Origin: Moorella sp. Hama-1
GTDB lineage: Bacteria; Bacillota; DSM-521; Neomoorellales; Neomoorellaceae
DNA: 64,000 nucleotides
Direction: 5' to 3'
Assembly (NCBI RefSeq): GCF_023734095.1
Contig: NZ_AP024620.1
Location: 988,501 to 1,052,500 of the forward strand
Shown: positions 38,445 to 48,802 of the stretch, in pieces
How positions within the stretch are numbered: position 1 is the stretch's first letter
How the letters are laid out: the number at the start of each line of letters is the position of its first letter
Translations under genes and position numbers: made by a program
Notes under the pieces: model-generated
What the model saw: only the letters and a program-made list of their open reading frames with translations
What the model was told of the DNA's origin: nothing
Database searches by the model: none

Positions 38445-41243
38445 ATGCAGTCACGACCATGGTATCAGTTTAGTCCTGCTGAGGCCCTGGGGGAGCTAAA
38501 ATCCGATGCCAGGAAGGGCCTGGCCACGGCCGAGGCCCGGCGGCGCCTGGAAGAAAAGGGGCCCAACCAGCTTCAGGCCCGGCCGGGAGTCCCGCCGTAC
38601 ATGTTATTTCTGGCTCAATTTCAGGACCTCATGGTCCTGGTCCTCCTGGCGGCTACCGTTATCTCGGCCTTCCTGGGGGAAGTGGCCGATGCCATTACCA
38701 TAATAGCCATTGTCGTTATTAACGCCATCCTGGGCTTTATCCAGGAATACCGGGCTGAGCGTTCCCTGGAGGCCTTGAAGGAAATGGCGGCACCGGAGGC
38801 CCGGGTGCGGCGGGATGGCGAGGTACGCCGGGTGCCGGCGCGGGAGATAGTGCCCGGGGACATCCTGCTCCTGGAGAGCGGCGACCGGGTGGCCGCCGAT
38901 GCTCTGATCCTCAGTGCCACCGGCTTTCAGGCTGATGAAGCGGCCCTGACAGGAGAATCAACGCCGGTAACGAAAGAGCCCGGCCCCCTGGCGGGGCACG
39001 TCAATTTGGGCGACCGGCGCAATATGGTCCATCAGGGTACGGTCATTACCGGCGGCCGGGGGATAGCCTTGGTGGTGGCTACCGGCATGGCTACCGAATT
39101 CGGCAAGATCGCCGGCCTGCTCCAGGAGGTGGAGGCCGAAGAGACACCCCTGCAAAAACGCCTGGCCTCCCTGGGGCGCTGGCTGGTCCTGGCCTGCCTG
39201 GCCATCTGCGCGGCGGTGGTTGTCACCGGGACCCTGCGGGGCGAGGACCTCTACGGGATGTTCCTGGCCGGGGTCAGCCTGGCGGTGGCGGCCATACCCG
39301 AGGGCCTGCCGGCCATTGTCACCGTTTGCCTGGCTTTAGGAGTGCAAAAGATGGTCCAGCGCAGCGCCATCATCCGTAAGCTACCGGCGGTAGAAACCCT
39401 GGGTTGCGCTACGGTGATCTGCTCCGATAAAACCGGTACCCTGACCCAGAACCAGATGACCGTCCGCCAGGCCTGGGCCGGGGGACGTAGTTTCTCCGTC
39501 AGCGGGACAGGCTACAAGCCCCAGGGGGAATATAAAGAAAAGGGCCAGAGGGTAAATATCAAGGGCGACCTGCAGATGCTCCTAACGATAGCCGCCCAGT
39601 GCAATAACGCCCAACTGCAGAAAGCCGGGCTGGGCATCGGTGGCTGGCTGCGTGGTGGTAATGGCCGCTCCCCCAACGGGACCGGCGGGCGTAATGGTTT
39701 TTTGAGTCAGCTCTTTGGTAGCCGTGACGAAGATAGCTGGAGCATTAGCGGTGACCCGACGGAGGGCGCCCTGCTGGTGGCGGCCGCCAAGGGGGGCCTC
39801 TGGCGGGAAAGACTGGAACGGGAGGAACCCCGGCTGGCCGAAATCCCCTTTGATTCGGAGCGTAAACGGATGAGCGTCATCTGCCGGTCAGGCCAGGGTT
39901 TAAGGGCCTACGTTAAAGGCGCCCCGGACGTGATCCTCGACCTCTGCGGTGCCATCCTCCTGGACGGGCAGGTCGTGCCCCTGGACGCCGCCTGGCGCCA
40001 GGAAATCCGGGCGCAGAACGAGGCTATGGCCGGTCAGGCCCTGCGGGTGCTGGCCCTGGCTTACAGTGATCTGCCTGCGGGAACGGAGCTCCAACCGGAC
40101 AGGGTAGAAAGGGATCTGGTCCTGGTAGGGTTAATGGGTATGCTGGACCCGCCCCGGCCGGAAGCGGCGGCGGCGATTCAGCTCTGCCGCCAGGCGGGGA
40201 TCAAGGTGGTCATGATTACCGGCGACCACCAGATTACTGCTCGGGCTGTGGCCCGGGAGCTGGGTCTGCCGGCTGCAGAAGAGGGGGTTTTAAACGGCCG
40301 GCAGCTGGATGCCATGGATGATGCCGAACTCGCCCGGGTAGCACCAGGAGTGAATGTCTATGCCCGGGTCTCGCCCCACCATAAACTGCGCCTGGTGCGG
40401 GCCCTCAAGGCCAACGGCCAGATCGTCGCCATGACCGGGGACGGCGTTAACGACGCCCCGGCCGTTAAAGAGGCCGATATCGGCATCGCCATGGGTAAAA
40501 GCGGCACCGACGTCACCCGGGAGGCCGCGGCCATGATCCTGGCCGACGACAACTTCGCCACCATTGTGGCTGCCATTGAAGAAGGGCGCGGTATCTATGA
40601 CAACATCCGTAAATTTATCCGCTATCTCCTGTCCTGTAATATTGGCGAGGTCATGACCATGTTTGTTGCCGCCGTCAGTGGTTTGCCCCTGCCGCTGCTG
40701 CCCATCCAGATCCTCTGGATGAACCTGGTCACCGACGGTTTGCCGGCCATGGCCCTGGGGGTGGATAACAAGGAACCAGATCTTATGAAGCGGCCCCCCC
40801 ACCCGCCGGGAGAAAGCGTCTTTGCCCGGGGTTTGGGATGGAGTATGGCCATAATGGGTTTCGAGATCGGCCTGGCCACCCTGGCCGTCTTTATCCTGGG
40901 CCTGTACCTGGGGGACGGTGATTTGCCGACCGCCCGGACCCTGGCCTTTACTACCTTGGTAATGGCCCAGCTTTTTGCCGTCTTTGAATGCCGCTCCGAG
41001 CATCTTTCGCCCTTCGCAGTAGGTTATTTTTCCAACCCTTATCTGGTTGCGGCCGTAGCCATCTCTCTGACCATGCAGCTCCTGGTCCTCTACCTACCGC
41101 CTTTGCAGGCCGTATTTAAGACCGTTCCTTTGAATTTGTTCCAATGGGGGATTATCCTGCTGGCGGCCGGCTGGCGGACCCTTCTGGGGGGACTCAATTA
41201 CTACCTGGTGGCCCCGGTCCGGCGCCTGGTCTGGGAAAAATGA
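38445..41243 (+). CDS. Calcium-transporting P-type ATPase (P2A-like)
   Basis: This 932-aa P-type ATPase resembles SERCA/PMR1-type pumps. It has an N-terminal cation-ATPase domain ([16 protein letters not shown]), the actuator loop LTGEST at about residue 168, transmembrane PEGLP, phosphorylation site [15 protein letters not shown] (Asp about 327), KGAPD, and the hinge [22 protein letters not shown]. About ten transmembrane segments include [15 protein letters not shown]. The [10 protein letters not shown] and NxxxD-type residues favour Ca2+ over heavy metals. There is no N-terminal metal-binding domain. Confidence 0.92.
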   Translation: MQSRPWYQFSPAEALGELKSDARKGLATAEARRRLEEKGPNQLQARPGVPPYMLFLAQFQDLMVLVLLAATVISAFLGEVADAITIIAIVVINAILGFIQEYRAERSLEALKEMAAPEARVRRDGEVRRVPAREIVPGDILLLESGDRVAADALILSATGFQADEAALTGESTPVTKEPGPLAGHVNLGDRRNMVHQGTVITGGRGIALVVATGMATEFGKIAGLLQEVEAEETPLQKRLASLGRWLVLACLAICAAVVVTGTLRGEDLYGMFLAGVSLAVAAIPEGLPAIVTVCLALGVQKMVQRSAIIRKLPAVETLGCATVICSDKTGTLTQNQMTVRQAWAGGRSFSVSGTGYKPQGEYKEKGQRVNIKGDLQMLLTIAAQCNNAQLQKAGLGIGGWLRGGNGRSPNGTGGRNGFLSQLFGSRDEDSWSISGDPTEGALLVAAAKGGLWRERLEREEPRLAEIPFDSERKRMSVICRSGQGLRAYVKGAPDVILDLCGAILLDGQVVPLDAAWRQEIRAQNEAMAGQALRVLALAYSDLPAGTELQPDRVERDLVLVGLMGMLDPPRPEAAAAIQLCRQAGIKVVMITGDHQITARAVARELGLPAAEEGVLNGRQLDAMDDAELARVAPGVNVYARVSPHHKLRLVRALKANGQIVAMTGDGVNDAPAVKEADIGIAMGKSGTDVTREAAAMILADDNFATIVAAIEEGRGIYDNIRKFIRYLLSCNIGEVMTMFVAAVSGLPLPLLPIQILWMNLVTDGLPAMALGVDNKEPDLMKRPPHPPGESVFARGLGWSMAIMGFEIGLATLAVFILGLYLGDGDLPTARTLAFTTLVMAQLFAVFECRSEHLSPFAVGYFSNPYLVAAVAISLTMQLLVLYLPPLQAVFKTVPLNLFQWGIILLAAGWRTLLGGLNYYLVAPVRRLVWEK

Positions 41244-41317
41244 AAAAGCGGGACCGGGGTGTGCGGCCGAGGCCCCCCGGTTCATTGCTTTTAGATACTG
41301 GAGCAGGAGGAGACTTC

Positions 41318-41374
41318 ATGGCGGAAAACGGGATGGAAATCGCTAACAGGGCGAAAAAAGGTGGTAAAAATTAA
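41318..41374 (+). CDS. Candidate 18-aa small protein upstream of dapF
   Basis: AGGAGGAG ends 5 nt before ATG at 41318, which opens MAENGMEIANRAKKGGKN and stops with TAA. This is one of the strongest ribosome binding sites in the window, yet it serves only 18 codons. It could be a translated leader or a small basic peptide. No homologue is recognised. Confidence 0.35.
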   Translation: MAENGMEIANRAKKGGKN

Positions 41375-41426
41375 AGGCTAATGTTAAAATAAAACAAGAT
41401 GCTTTACAGGGTAAGGGTGAACTGAT

Positions 41427-42266
41427 TTGCGTTTTGTTAAGATGCATGGCCTGGGCAATGACTTTGTCCTGGTAAACGCCATGAAGGAAGAGATGCCTGG
41501 GGATTTACCGTCCCTGGCCCGGAGGGTCTGTCACCGTCGTTTCGGCATCGGCGCCGATGGATTAATCCTCGTTTTACCTTCCACCCGGGCCCACCTGCGG
41601 ATGCGGATTTTCAACCCCGACGGCAGCGAAGCGGAGATGTGCGGTAACGGTATCCGCTGCTTCGCCCGCTACGCTTATGAATCCGGCCTGGTAGGAGGAG
41701 AAGAACTCCAGGTGGAGACCCTGGCCGGGATTATTAAACCCCGGCTGATCCTGGCAGGAGGCCGGGTGACCGGGGTCCGGGTGGATATGGGTGAACCACA
41801 CCTGGAGCGGGAAGAGATCCCCATGCACGGCACAGGTTCGCCGGTGTTGGATGAACCGGTAGAGGTGAACGGGGAAACCTGGTGGGGCACTTGTGTCTCC
41901 ATGGGCAATCCCCACTGTGTTTTTTTTGTAGAGGATGTTAACAGGGCGCCCGTGAAGACCATAGGCCCCCTGGTGGAGGAGCACGCCCTTTTCCCCCGGC
42001 GGACCAACGTGGAGTTTATCCAGGTTCGGAACCGGAATGAACTGCAGATGCGCGTCTGGGAGCGGGGGGCCGGGGAGACCATGGCCTGCGGTACCGGCGC
42101 CTGCGCCGCCGTCGTAGCCGGGGCCCTTACCGGCCGGAGCAATCGGAAGGTAACAGTACATCTTGCCGCCGGGGACCTGGAGATCGCATGGTCGCCGGCG
42201 GATAACCACGTCTACATGACCGGCCCGGCCGTGGAAGTATTCCGCGGCGATTTCCCCCTGGATTAA
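41427..42266 (+). CDS. dapF: Diaminopimelate epimerase
   Basis: DapF converts LL- to meso-diaminopimelate for lysine and peptidoglycan. The 279-aa product has VKMHGLGNDFVLVN at the N-terminus and the two catalytic cysteines in EMCGNGIRCFARY and MACGTGACAAV. TTG start after AAGGG. It is paired with dapL downstream, giving the aminotransferase variant of the DAP route. Confidence 0.95.
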   Translation: MRFVKMHGLGNDFVLVNAMKEEMPGDLPSLARRVCHRRFGIGADGLILVLPSTRAHLRMRIFNPDGSEAEMCGNGIRCFARYAYESGLVGGEELQVETLAGIIKPRLILAGGRVTGVRVDMGEPHLEREEIPMHGTGSPVLDEPVEVNGETWWGTCVSMGNPHCVFFVEDVNRAPVKTIGPLVEEHALFPRRTNVEFIQVRNRNELQMRVWERGAGETMACGTGACAAVVAGALTGRSNRKVTVHLAAGDLEIAWSPADNHVYMTGPAVEVFRGDFPLD

Positions 42267-42291
42267 ACGTCCGGCGGCAGCACGAGAATAC

Positions 42292-42322
42292 ATTTGGCAG
42301 AAACCTATTTCCGGAGGAGCCC
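42292..42322 (+). repeat. Short dispersed motif, outer side of copy 5
   Basis: ATTTGGCAGAAACCTATTTC continues into CGGAGGAGCCC. It is followed by the alternate-hairpin GC segment (42316-42346), as beside copy 4. Confidence 0.7.
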
Positions 42323-42378
42323 CTCATGGGGGCTGATGCCCCCGCTAGCGAACCATAAATAATGTAGGCTAAGGCAAA

Positions 42379-42618
42379 GGGCTGGAGGGTACAGGCGGAG
42401 GGCGACTTGGTTCGAGGCGTCAGCAAACTCAGCGAAGCCGAAGCGAGGCGGCGGTGAACGGGATGGGGATCGCAACGTGGCTTCAGGAACGAGAAGCACC
42501 ACGCCCCTTTATGAATGATCAAAGAGATAAAGCCGAGCCACCCCCGCCGCCGAGCAAGGCTGAGCGCTAAGTTTGCTAGCCGAGAACCACTGGAGCCAGG
42601 AGCTGTACCCTCCAGCCC
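42379..42618 (+). repeat. Dispersed palindromic repeat, copy 5
   Basis: This 240-bp copy between dapF and dapL has terminal inverted repeats GGGCTGGAGGGTACAGG and its near complement CTGTACCCTCCAGCCC. TIR bases changed in a compensated way relative to copies 3/4 (both sides now GGAGGGTAC-like), suggesting the pairing matters. The apical loop has diverged (AGGAACGAGAAGCACC). Confidence 0.88.
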
Positions 42619-42643
42619 CGAAGCTGAAGGGCATCAACGTCCG

Positions 42644-42674
42644 TTTTTGCCAGAACCCTATTTCCATAAGGAGG
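42644..42674 (+). repeat. Short dispersed motif, supplies dapL ribosome binding site
   Basis: TTTTTGCCAGAACCCTATTT continues into CCATAAGGAGG. The AAGGAGG lies 9 nt upstream of the dapL ATG. Confidence 0.7.
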
Positions 42675-42683
42675 ACGCGCACC

Positions 42684-43856
42684 ATGCAGGAAGCCCGAAG
42701 GATACGCGAGCTGCCACCATACTTATTCGCCCGCATTGAGAAAAAAATCGCTGCGGCCCGGGAACGGGGGGTCGATATCATCAGCCTGGGTATCGGCGAT
42801 CCTGATATGCCCACCCCGGCCCACGTTATAGACAAGCTGGTCGCCGCAGCCCATAACCCGGAGAACCACCGTTACCCTACCTCGGAAGGCCTGCTGGCCT
42901 TCCGCCAGGCAGTAGCCGGCTGGTACCAGCGGCTCTATGGTGTCGACCTCGATCCCCGGCGGGAGGTAGTCACCCTCATTGGTTCTAAAGAGGGCATAGC
43001 CCACATCTCCCTGTGTTACGTCGACCCGGGCGATATCAACCTGGTACCAGATCCCGGTTATCCCGTCTATAATATCGGCACCCTGCTGGCCGGTGGCGAG
43101 TCCTATTTTATGCCCTTGACAGCGGCTAACGGCTTTTTACCCGACCTGGGGGCCATACCCGGCGACGTAGCCCGCCGGGCGAAGCTGATGTTCATTAACT
43201 ACCCCAACAATCCCACCGGCGCTGTAGCCGACCTCAAATTTTTCCGGGAGGTCGTCGAGTTTGCCAAAAGCTATGATTTGATTGTCTGCCACGACGCCGC
43301 CTACAGCGAGATCACCTATGACGGTTACCACGCCCCCTCCTTCCTCCAGACCCCCGGCGCCAAAGAAGTGGGTATCGAGTTTAACTCGGTTTCCAAACCC
43401 TACAATATGACCGGCTGGCGCCTGGGTTGGGCCTGTGGCCGGGCCGACGTCATCGAAGCCCTGACCCGCATTAAGTCCAACGTCGATTCTGGGGCCTTCC
43501 AGGCGGTCCAGTATGCCGGCATCGCCGCCCTGACGGGACCCCAGGAGGGCCTGGCCGAAGTCCGGCGGGTTTATCAGGAGCGCCGGGATATCATCGTCGA
43601 TGGCTTTAATTCCCTGGGCTGGCACCTGGATAAACCGAAGGCTACCTTTTACGTCTGGGCGCCGGTGCCGAAGGGTTATACCTCAGCTAGCTTTGCCGAG
43701 ATGGTCCTGGAAAAGGCGGGAGTCATTATCACCCCCGGGAACGGTTACGGTAGCTACGGCGAGGGCTATTTCCGCATCGCCCTGACTATCAGTAAAGAAC
43801 GGATGCGGGAAGCCATCGAGCGCCTGGGCCGGGTCCTGGGTAAAGTGGAATTCTAA
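42684..43856 (+). CDS. dapL: LL-diaminopimelate aminotransferase
   Basis: DapL converts tetrahydrodipicolinate directly to LL-DAP with glutamate as donor. The 390-aa fold-type I aminotransferase has [38 protein letters not shown] and the PLP lysine in [22 protein letters not shown] at 42684 is chosen. The frame upstream to 42573 is repeat-derived. The neighbour dapF supplies the next step. Confidence 0.93.
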   Translation: MQEARRIRELPPYLFARIEKKIAAARERGVDIISLGIGDPDMPTPAHVIDKLVAAAHNPENHRYPTSEGLLAFRQAVAGWYQRLYGVDLDPRREVVTLIGSKEGIAHISLCYVDPGDINLVPDPGYPVYNIGTLLAGGESYFMPLTAANGFLPDLGAIPGDVARRAKLMFINYPNNPTGAVADLKFFREVVEFAKSYDLIVCHDAAYSEITYDGYHAPSFLQTPGAKEVGIEFNSVSKPYNMTGWRLGWACGRADVIEALTRIKSNVDSGAFQAVQYAGIAALTGPQEGLAEVRRVYQERRDIIVDGFNSLGWHLDKPKATFYVWAPVPKGYTSASFAEMVLEKAGVIITPGNGYGSYGEGYFRIALTISKERMREAIERLGRVLGKVEF

Positions 43857-43975
43857 AGCCCTACCCCGGCATAACCGGAACCAACTTTATACCGTGTGAT
43901 TTCCTTTCCACTTTGCCAAGATGGGCGGAAGTAAGTTCCCAAGCCAGCGATTACGGACAAATTAGAGGGATCAGG

Positions 43976-44854
43976 ATGTTAAACAGCATGACCGGTTACG
44001 GCCGGGGTGAGGCCAGCGGGGCCGGCAAGGCAGTGACCGTTGAACTCAAGGCGGTCAATCAGCGTTTCCTGGATTTGGTACTGCGCCTGCCCCGGGCTTA
44101 CGGAGCCCTCGAAGAGAGGATCCGCCAGGAACTGAAAAAAAGCCTTAGCCGGGGCCGCGTTGAAGTATTAGTGACCATAAAGGAAGATAATCCGGAAAAA
44201 CGGCCCGTCAGCGTTGACACAGGCCTGGCAATGGCGTATTATAATGCCTTGAAGGAATTGGCGCAAAATCTGTCTATTTCGGCGGATATTACCGCTGCCG
44301 GGCTATTATCCCTGCCGGAAGTCATTACAGTGGCCGAACCGGAATGGGATGAGGTCACCCTGTGGCCGGTGGTCAATCAAGCCCTGGCAACAGCCCTGGC
44401 GGGTCTCCTGAAGATGCGGCAGGTTGAGGGGCAACGCCTGCAGGCCGACCTGGAAGCCCGGGCCGAGTTGGTACGCAGCCATTTGGAGGCCATTCGCGAG
44501 CGGGCGCCGGAAATACCGCGGGAGTATGCTGCCCGCCTGCGGGAACGGGTAGCCCAGTTGACCGGCGGCCTGGCCCTGGATCCCGGCCGGTTGGAGATGG
44601 AAGCGGCCCTCCTGGCCGACCGGGCCGATATCACCGAAGAAATAGTTCGTCTGGCCAGCCACCTGGAAGGGATGACGGCGGCCATGGCCGGAACGGAGCC
44701 GGCCGGGAGGCGATTGGATTTTATCCTGCAGGAGATGTGGCGGGAGATAAATACCATTGGTTCCAAGGCCGGGGATCTGGCTATCAGCCACTTAGTAGTA
44801 GCCGTCAAGGGCGAACTGGAAAAGATGCGCGAACAGGTCCAAAATATCGAGTAG
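43976..44854 (+). CDS. YicC/YloC family endoribonuclease
   Basis: This 292-aa YicC family protein, described in E. coli as an endoribonuclease, opens LNSMTGYGRGEA and has LKAVNQRFLDLVLRLPR, the YicC_N region. It ends with the DUF1732 block GRRLDFILQEMWREINTIGSKAGDLAISHLVVAVKGELEKMREQVQNIE. ATG at 43976 is family-consistent. It is first gene of the yicC-remA-rpoZ-coaBC run. Confidence 0.92.
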   Translation: MLNSMTGYGRGEASGAGKAVTVELKAVNQRFLDLVLRLPRAYGALEERIRQELKKSLSRGRVEVLVTIKEDNPEKRPVSVDTGLAMAYYNALKELAQNLSISADITAAGLLSLPEVITVAEPEWDEVTLWPVVNQALATALAGLLKMRQVEGQRLQADLEARAELVRSHLEAIRERAPEIPREYAARLRERVAQLTGGLALDPGRLEMEAALLADRADITEEIVRLASHLEGMTAAMAGTEPAGRRLDFILQEMWREINTIGSKAGDLAISHLVVAVKGELEKMREQVQNIE

Positions 44855-44870
44855 CTAAGGAGGGGAAGTT

Positions 44871-45146
44871 ATGGACATCAAGTTGATTAACATTGGCTTT
44901 GGCAACATTGTTTCCGCCCGGCGCATAGTAGCCATCGTCAGCCCGGAGTCGGCGCCCATCAAGCGGATCATCCAGGAAGCCCGCGACCGGGGCATGTTAA
45001 TTGATGCCACTTACGGCCGCCGGACCCGGGCGGTCATTATTACCGACAGCGATCATATTATCCTCTCGGCGGTCCAGCCGGAGACGGTGGCCCACCGTCT
45101 CTCTTCCCGGGAACCCCTGGCTGCCGGCGATGAACCCGTAGATTGA
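44871..45146 (+). CDS. RemA-like extracellular matrix/regulatory protein (DUF370)
   Basis: This 91-aa protein ([66 protein letters not shown]) is typical of RemA, a DNA-binding activator of matrix genes in Bacillus. Its role in Clostridia is less defined. ATG start with AGGAGG. gmk, which normally follows, is absent. rpoZ begins 44 nt later. Confidence 0.92.
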   Translation: MDIKLINIGFGNIVSARRIVAIVSPESAPIKRIIQEARDRGMLIDATYGRRTRAVIITDSDHIILSAVQPETVAHRLSSREPLAAGDEPVD

Positions 45147-45190
45147 ACCCACATGAGCAAATGACAACTTAACCCTGGGGGGATTGGCCT

Positions 45191-45394
45191 TTGCAACAGC
45201 TATCAATCGATGAACTGGAAAAACAGGTAGGCAGTAAATACGCCCTGGCAGTCCTGGCGGCCAGGAGGGCGCGCATGTTGACGGAGGCGCAATTCGCCGC
45301 CCAGTACCCTAAAGGCACCAAACCGGTGACCATCGCCCTGATGGAGATCGCCGCCGGCAAGATTAAATATGAGTGGGGCAAGAAGAAGGCGTGA
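45191..45394 (+). CDS. rpoZ: DNA-directed RNA polymerase omega subunit
   Basis: This 67-aa omega subunit has SIDELEKQVGSKYALAVLAARRARML and KPVTIALMEIAAGKIKYEW. TTG start after a G-rich site. It overlaps the start of coaBC by 4 nt (GTGA). Confidence 0.93.
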   Translation: MQQLSIDELEKQVGSKYALAVLAARRARMLTEAQFAAQYPKGTKPVTIALMEIAAGKIKYEWGKKKA

Positions 45395-46629
45395 GGATCC
45401 TCGAGGGTAAAACCATAATTTTAGGTATCAGCGGGGGTATTGCCGCCTATAAGGGGGCGGAACTTTGCCGCCTGCTGGTCCAGGAAGGGGCAGCCGTGCG
45501 GGTCATTATGACCCGGGCCGCCCGGGAGTTTATCAATCCCCTGACCTTCAGTACCCTGACCGGTTTCCCGGCCCTGACGGAGATCTTCGGGGTGGACAGT
45601 GGTGGGACCCTGACCCATATTGACCTGGCCCGGGCAGCCGACCTTTTTCTGGTCGCCCCGGCCACGGCCAATATCCTGGGCAAGCTGGCCGCCGGCCTGG
45701 CAGATGACCTCTTAACCACTACCGCCCTGGCCGTTGATTGTCCCACCCTGGTGGCCCCAGCCATGAATGTTAATATGTTCGCCAAGGCCGTTGTGCAGGA
45801 CAACCTGGCCCTCTTGCAAAGGCGGGGCTGGGGCATCATTGAGCCGGAGGAGGGTTTCCTGGCCTGCGGTACCACAGGCAAAGGCCGCCTGGCGTCCCTG
45901 GAGCGGATCGTTGCCGCCTGCCGCCGGGCCCTGGCTCCCCGGGATTTCCAGGACCGGACGGTGCTGGTAACGGCCGGTGGTACCCGGGAACCCCTGGACC
46001 CGGTAAGGTACATAGGCAATTACAGCTCCGGCAAAATGGGTTACGCCCTGGCCCGGGCAGCCTGGGAACGGGGAGCCCGGGTGACCCTGATTAGCGCCAG
46101 CCAGCTGCCGCCTCCTCCGGGGGTAGAAGTAGTCCCGGTAGAAAGGGCGGCCGAGATGCTCGCCTGCCTCCAGGAGCATTTTGCTGCTGCTGATGTCGTG
46201 ATCATGGCCGCTGCCGTTGCTGATTTCCGGCCGGCCCGGGTGGCCGGGCGGAAAATAAAAAAAGAAGACCAGCAGGAATTAACCGTGCACCTGAAACCCA
46301 CGGAAGACATCCTGACTGCCCTGGCCCAGGCGCGCCGCAACCAGCTGCTAGTCGGTTTTGCCGCCGAGACGGAAGACCTCCTGGCCAACGCCGGGCATAA
46401 ACTGGCGGCCAAGGGCCTGGATTTAATTGTGGCCAATAATATTACCAGGCCCGGAGCGGGGTTCGGCAGCGAAACCAACATTGTTACCATAATTTACCCC
46501 GGAGGCCAGTACACGGAATTACCCCAATTACCCAAGTTAGAAGTAGCCTACCGCATCCTGGATGCCATTACCACCCTCCCGCGTTTCCAGAGGGGAGAAT
46601 CGGGCCGGAAAGGAAGGAATAGCGAATGA
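45391..46629 (+). CDS. coaBC: Phosphopantothenoylcysteine decarboxylase / phosphopantothenate-cysteine ligase
   Basis: This bifunctional coenzyme A enzyme has 412 aa. The N-terminal flavoprotein decarboxylase (CoaC) shows [15 protein letters not shown], the catalytic His in [20 protein letters not shown] and the lid Cys in [11 protein letters not shown]. The C-terminal CoaB domain has [29 protein letters not shown] and [11 protein letters not shown] at 45391 overlaps rpoZ. metK overlaps its end by 4 nt (ATGA). Confidence 0.95.
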   Translation: MRILEGKTIILGISGGIAAYKGAELCRLLVQEGAAVRVIMTRAAREFINPLTFSTLTGFPALTEIFGVDSGGTLTHIDLARAADLFLVAPATANILGKLAAGLADDLLTTTALAVDCPTLVAPAMNVNMFAKAVVQDNLALLQRRGWGIIEPEEGFLACGTTGKGRLASLERIVAACRRALAPRDFQDRTVLVTAGGTREPLDPVRYIGNYSSGKMGYALARAAWERGARVTLISASQLPPPPGVEVVPVERAAEMLACLQEHFAAADVVIMAAAVADFRPARVAGRKIKKEDQQELTVHLKPTEDILTALAQARRNQLLVGFAAETEDLLANAGHKLAAKGLDLIVANNITRPGAGFGSETNIVTIIYPGGQYTELPQLPKLEVAYRILDAITTLPRFQRGESGRKGRNSE

Positions 46630-47813
46630 CACGCAAGTTATTTACCTCGGAATCGGTTACCGAGGGTCATCCCGATAAAATCGCCGACCGGATAGCCGAC
46701 TCTGTACTGGACGCCATTTACCAGCATGACCCCCAGGCCAGGGTGGCCTGTGAATGCCTGGTGAGTACAGGCCTGGTACTGGTTTCCGGCCAGATAACCA
46801 CCGACTGCTATGTAGATATCCCCCGGGTAGCTCGGGAGGCTATCCGAGAGATTGGTTATACCCGAGCTAAGTTCGGCTTCGACTGCGATACCTGCGCTGT
46901 CCTCACCTCCATTGATGAGCAGTCACCGGATATCGCCCTGGGCGTCAACGAGGCCTGGGAAAAGAAGCAGGGTTTAGCCAGAGATGAGGTGGAAACCCTA
47001 GGGGCCGGCGATCAGGGTATGATGTTCGGCTATGCCACCCGGGAAACGCCGGAGTTCATGCCCATGCCCATATCTCTGGCCCATGCCCTGACCCGCAGGC
47101 TGGCGGCTGTGCGTAAAGAGCGGGTCCTGCCTTATCTACGACCGGACGGCAAATCCCAGGTAACGGTGGAATACGAAAACGACCAGCCCGTACGCATTGA
47201 TACGGTGGTTATCTCCACCCAGCACCGGCCGGATATTGATATGGCTACCCTGCGCGACGAGATCCTGGAGACGGTCATTAAACCGGTAGTTCCCGCCGGG
47301 ATGCTGGATAGTCGCACTCAATACTATATCAACCCCACCGGACGTTTTGTCATCGGCGGCCCCCAGGGCGACACCGGCCTGACCGGTCGCAAGCTGATTG
47401 TCGACACCTACGGCGGTATGGCCCGTCACGGCGGCGGCGCCCTGTCGGGTAAGGACCCCACCAAGGTTGACCGGTCGGCTGCCTATGCCGCCCGTTATGT
47501 GGCCAAAAATATAGTAGCCGCCGGCCTGGCTGACCGCTGTGAGGTCCAGGTGGCCTATGCCATCGGCGTGGCCCGGCCTGTATCCATTAGCGTGGAGACT
47601 TATGGCACGGGCAAAGTCAGTGATGATCGGATAGTGGAATTAATCCGGGCCCACTTTGATCTGCGACCGGGAGCGATTATCCACAACCTGGACCTGCGGC
47701 GGCCGATTTATAAACCCGTCTCCGTCTACGGTCACTTTGGTAGACCCGACCTGGATCTCCCCTGGGAGCGCCTGGACAAGGTCGAAGCCTTGCGGGCGGA
47801 CGCAGGTTTGTAA
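46626..47813 (+). CDS. metK: S-adenosylmethionine synthetase
   Basis: MetK makes SAM from methionine and ATP. The 395-aa product has [26 protein letters not shown], the ATP motif [12 protein letters not shown], the loop [21 protein letters not shown] and [20 protein letters not shown]. It is translationally coupled to coaBC. SAM is also the cofactor of the two DNA methylases in the window. The core gene block ends here with a strong terminator. Confidence 0.96.
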   Translation: MTRKLFTSESVTEGHPDKIADRIADSVLDAIYQHDPQARVACECLVSTGLVLVSGQITTDCYVDIPRVAREAIREIGYTRAKFGFDCDTCAVLTSIDEQSPDIALGVNEAWEKKQGLARDEVETLGAGDQGMMFGYATRETPEFMPMPISLAHALTRRLAAVRKERVLPYLRPDGKSQVTVEYENDQPVRIDTVVISTQHRPDIDMATLRDEILETVIKPVVPAGMLDSRTQYYINPTGRFVIGGPQGDTGLTGRKLIVDTYGGMARHGGGALSGKDPTKVDRSAAYAARYVAKNIVAAGLADRCEVQVAYAIGVARPVSISVETYGTGKVSDDRIVELIRAHFDLRPGAIIHNLDLRRPIYKPVSVYGHFGRPDLDLPWERLDKVEALRADAGL

Positions 47814-47853
47814 ACATGTTTGGAACAACCTAGCGGCATACTTATGCTTTTAT

Positions 47854-47895
47854 AAAAAAGAAGGAGCTGCAAACCCTGGCAACTCCTTCTTTTTT
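47854..47895. terminator. Terminator after metK
   Basis: AAAAAAGAAGGAG pairs with CTCCTTCTTTTTT across a ~16-nt loop, flanked by A and T tracts. It marks the boundary between core genes and the accessory island. Confidence 0.88.
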
Positions 47896-47930
47896 GAAGC
47901 TGAAGACAAAAGCATGGCCATTTTAGACCG

Positions 47931-47959
47931 TTGACAATACGTATTATACGTGTTATGTT
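47931..47959 (+). promoter_or_regulatory. hicAB promoter with operator palindrome in the spacer
   Basis: TTGACA (47931-47936), 17 bp, TATGTT (47954-47959). The spacer holds the palindrome ACGTAT-T-ATACGT (47939-47951). A protein bound there would block polymerase directly. The DNA-binding antitoxin HicB, encoded two genes down, is the obvious candidate. Confidence 0.65.
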
Positions 47960-47979
47960 ATAAGGAAGCAGGTGGGGCA

Positions 47980-48168
47980 ATGAAGAGACGGGACTTGATA
48001 CAAAAGCTGAAATCAGCCGGTTGGTATCTTAAACGACATGGAGATGAGCACGACATTTATAAGCATGATAGGCCAACCGGGAAGCGCGACCTGGTGCAGG
48101 TCCCAAGGCATCGAGAGATTAACGAAATAACCGCCAAACAAATCCTAAAAGACGCTGGGCTGAAATAG
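47980..48168 (+). CDS. hicA: HicA-type mRNA interferase toxin
   Basis: This 62-aa dsRBD-like toxin (MKRRDLIQKLKSAGWYLKRHGDEHDIYKHDRPTGKRDLVQVPRHREINEITAKQILKDAGLK) has the catalytic His in KRHGDEHDIY. ATG at 47980 follows AGGTGGGG. HicA cleaves mRNA when freed from HicB. AT-rich relative to the core genes. Confidence 0.9.
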   Translation: MKRRDLIQKLKSAGWYLKRHGDEHDIYKHDRPTGKRDLVQVPRHREINEITAKQILKDAGLK

Positions 48169-48221
48169 GCCCACGCTTTTAGTGCTTATGAAAAACCAAA
48201 ACAAGGAGATGAGATCAGAGC

Positions 48222-48614
48222 GTGGTTTACGTTTTTCCCGCGATCTTCACGCCATCACAAAATGGATACGCTGTTCGTTTCCCAGATTTACCCGGCACAA
48301 ATAGTCAGGGTAAAGATATGGCTAATGCTATTTATATGGCGCGTGACGCCCTAGCGATGTGGCTTGACTATCTAATGGACGAGGGCAGGGAAATCCCCCG
48401 GCCATCAGCCCCAGGTGATATAACCTTGGAACCCGGTCAGTTTGTGACAATGATAGATGCTGATATGACGGCTTACCGTCGCCGTAAAAATTCAAAAGCA
48501 GTTAAAAAGACGGTAACTATCCCCGCCTGGCTTAACGAAAAAGCTGAAGCCCATAAATTAAACTTTTCAGCCATTCTTCAAGAGGGATTGAAAAAGCATA
48601 TTGGTGACCGTTGA
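48222..48614 (+). CDS. hicB: HicB-type antitoxin
   Basis: This 130-aa antitoxin has a partial RNase H-like domain (YVFPAIFTPSQNGYAVRFPDLPGTNSQGKDMANAIYMARDAL) and a C-terminal ribbon-helix-helix-like DNA-binding segment (KTVTIPAWLNEKAEAHKLNFSAILQEGLKKHIG). GTG start. It follows hicA by 53 nt, the toxin-first order. The C-terminal DNA-binding part makes it the likely ligand of the palindrome in the promoter. Confidence 0.9.
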   Translation: MVYVFPAIFTPSQNGYAVRFPDLPGTNSQGKDMANAIYMARDALAMWLDYLMDEGREIPRPSAPGDITLEPGQFVTMIDADMTAYRRRKNSKAVKKTVTIPAWLNEKAEAHKLNFSAILQEGLKKHIGDR

Positions 48615-48802
48615 TAAGCTACCGACCTTTAACCCGGGCATAATCTTTTCCCTGAAAGGTAACTTGGTGGATATGAGGATAATATTAGGCACCCAATATA
48701 ACAGAATAGGGAAAAAGATGCAGCATTAAGAAAACCTGAACACAACGGCCAGGTATATCAGACGGGCAGGGCTGATCTGGAGGCGGCTGTGGAGAAGATT
48801 GC
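48615..48802 (+). other. Gene-free junction before truncated helicase
   Basis: No complete gene is seen. A TGA closes the helicase frame just before ATG 48803. The bases immediately before the recognisable helicase resemble a scrambled Walker A context, consistent with a deletion or rearrangement junction that removed the N-terminal part of the helicase. Confidence 0.5.
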
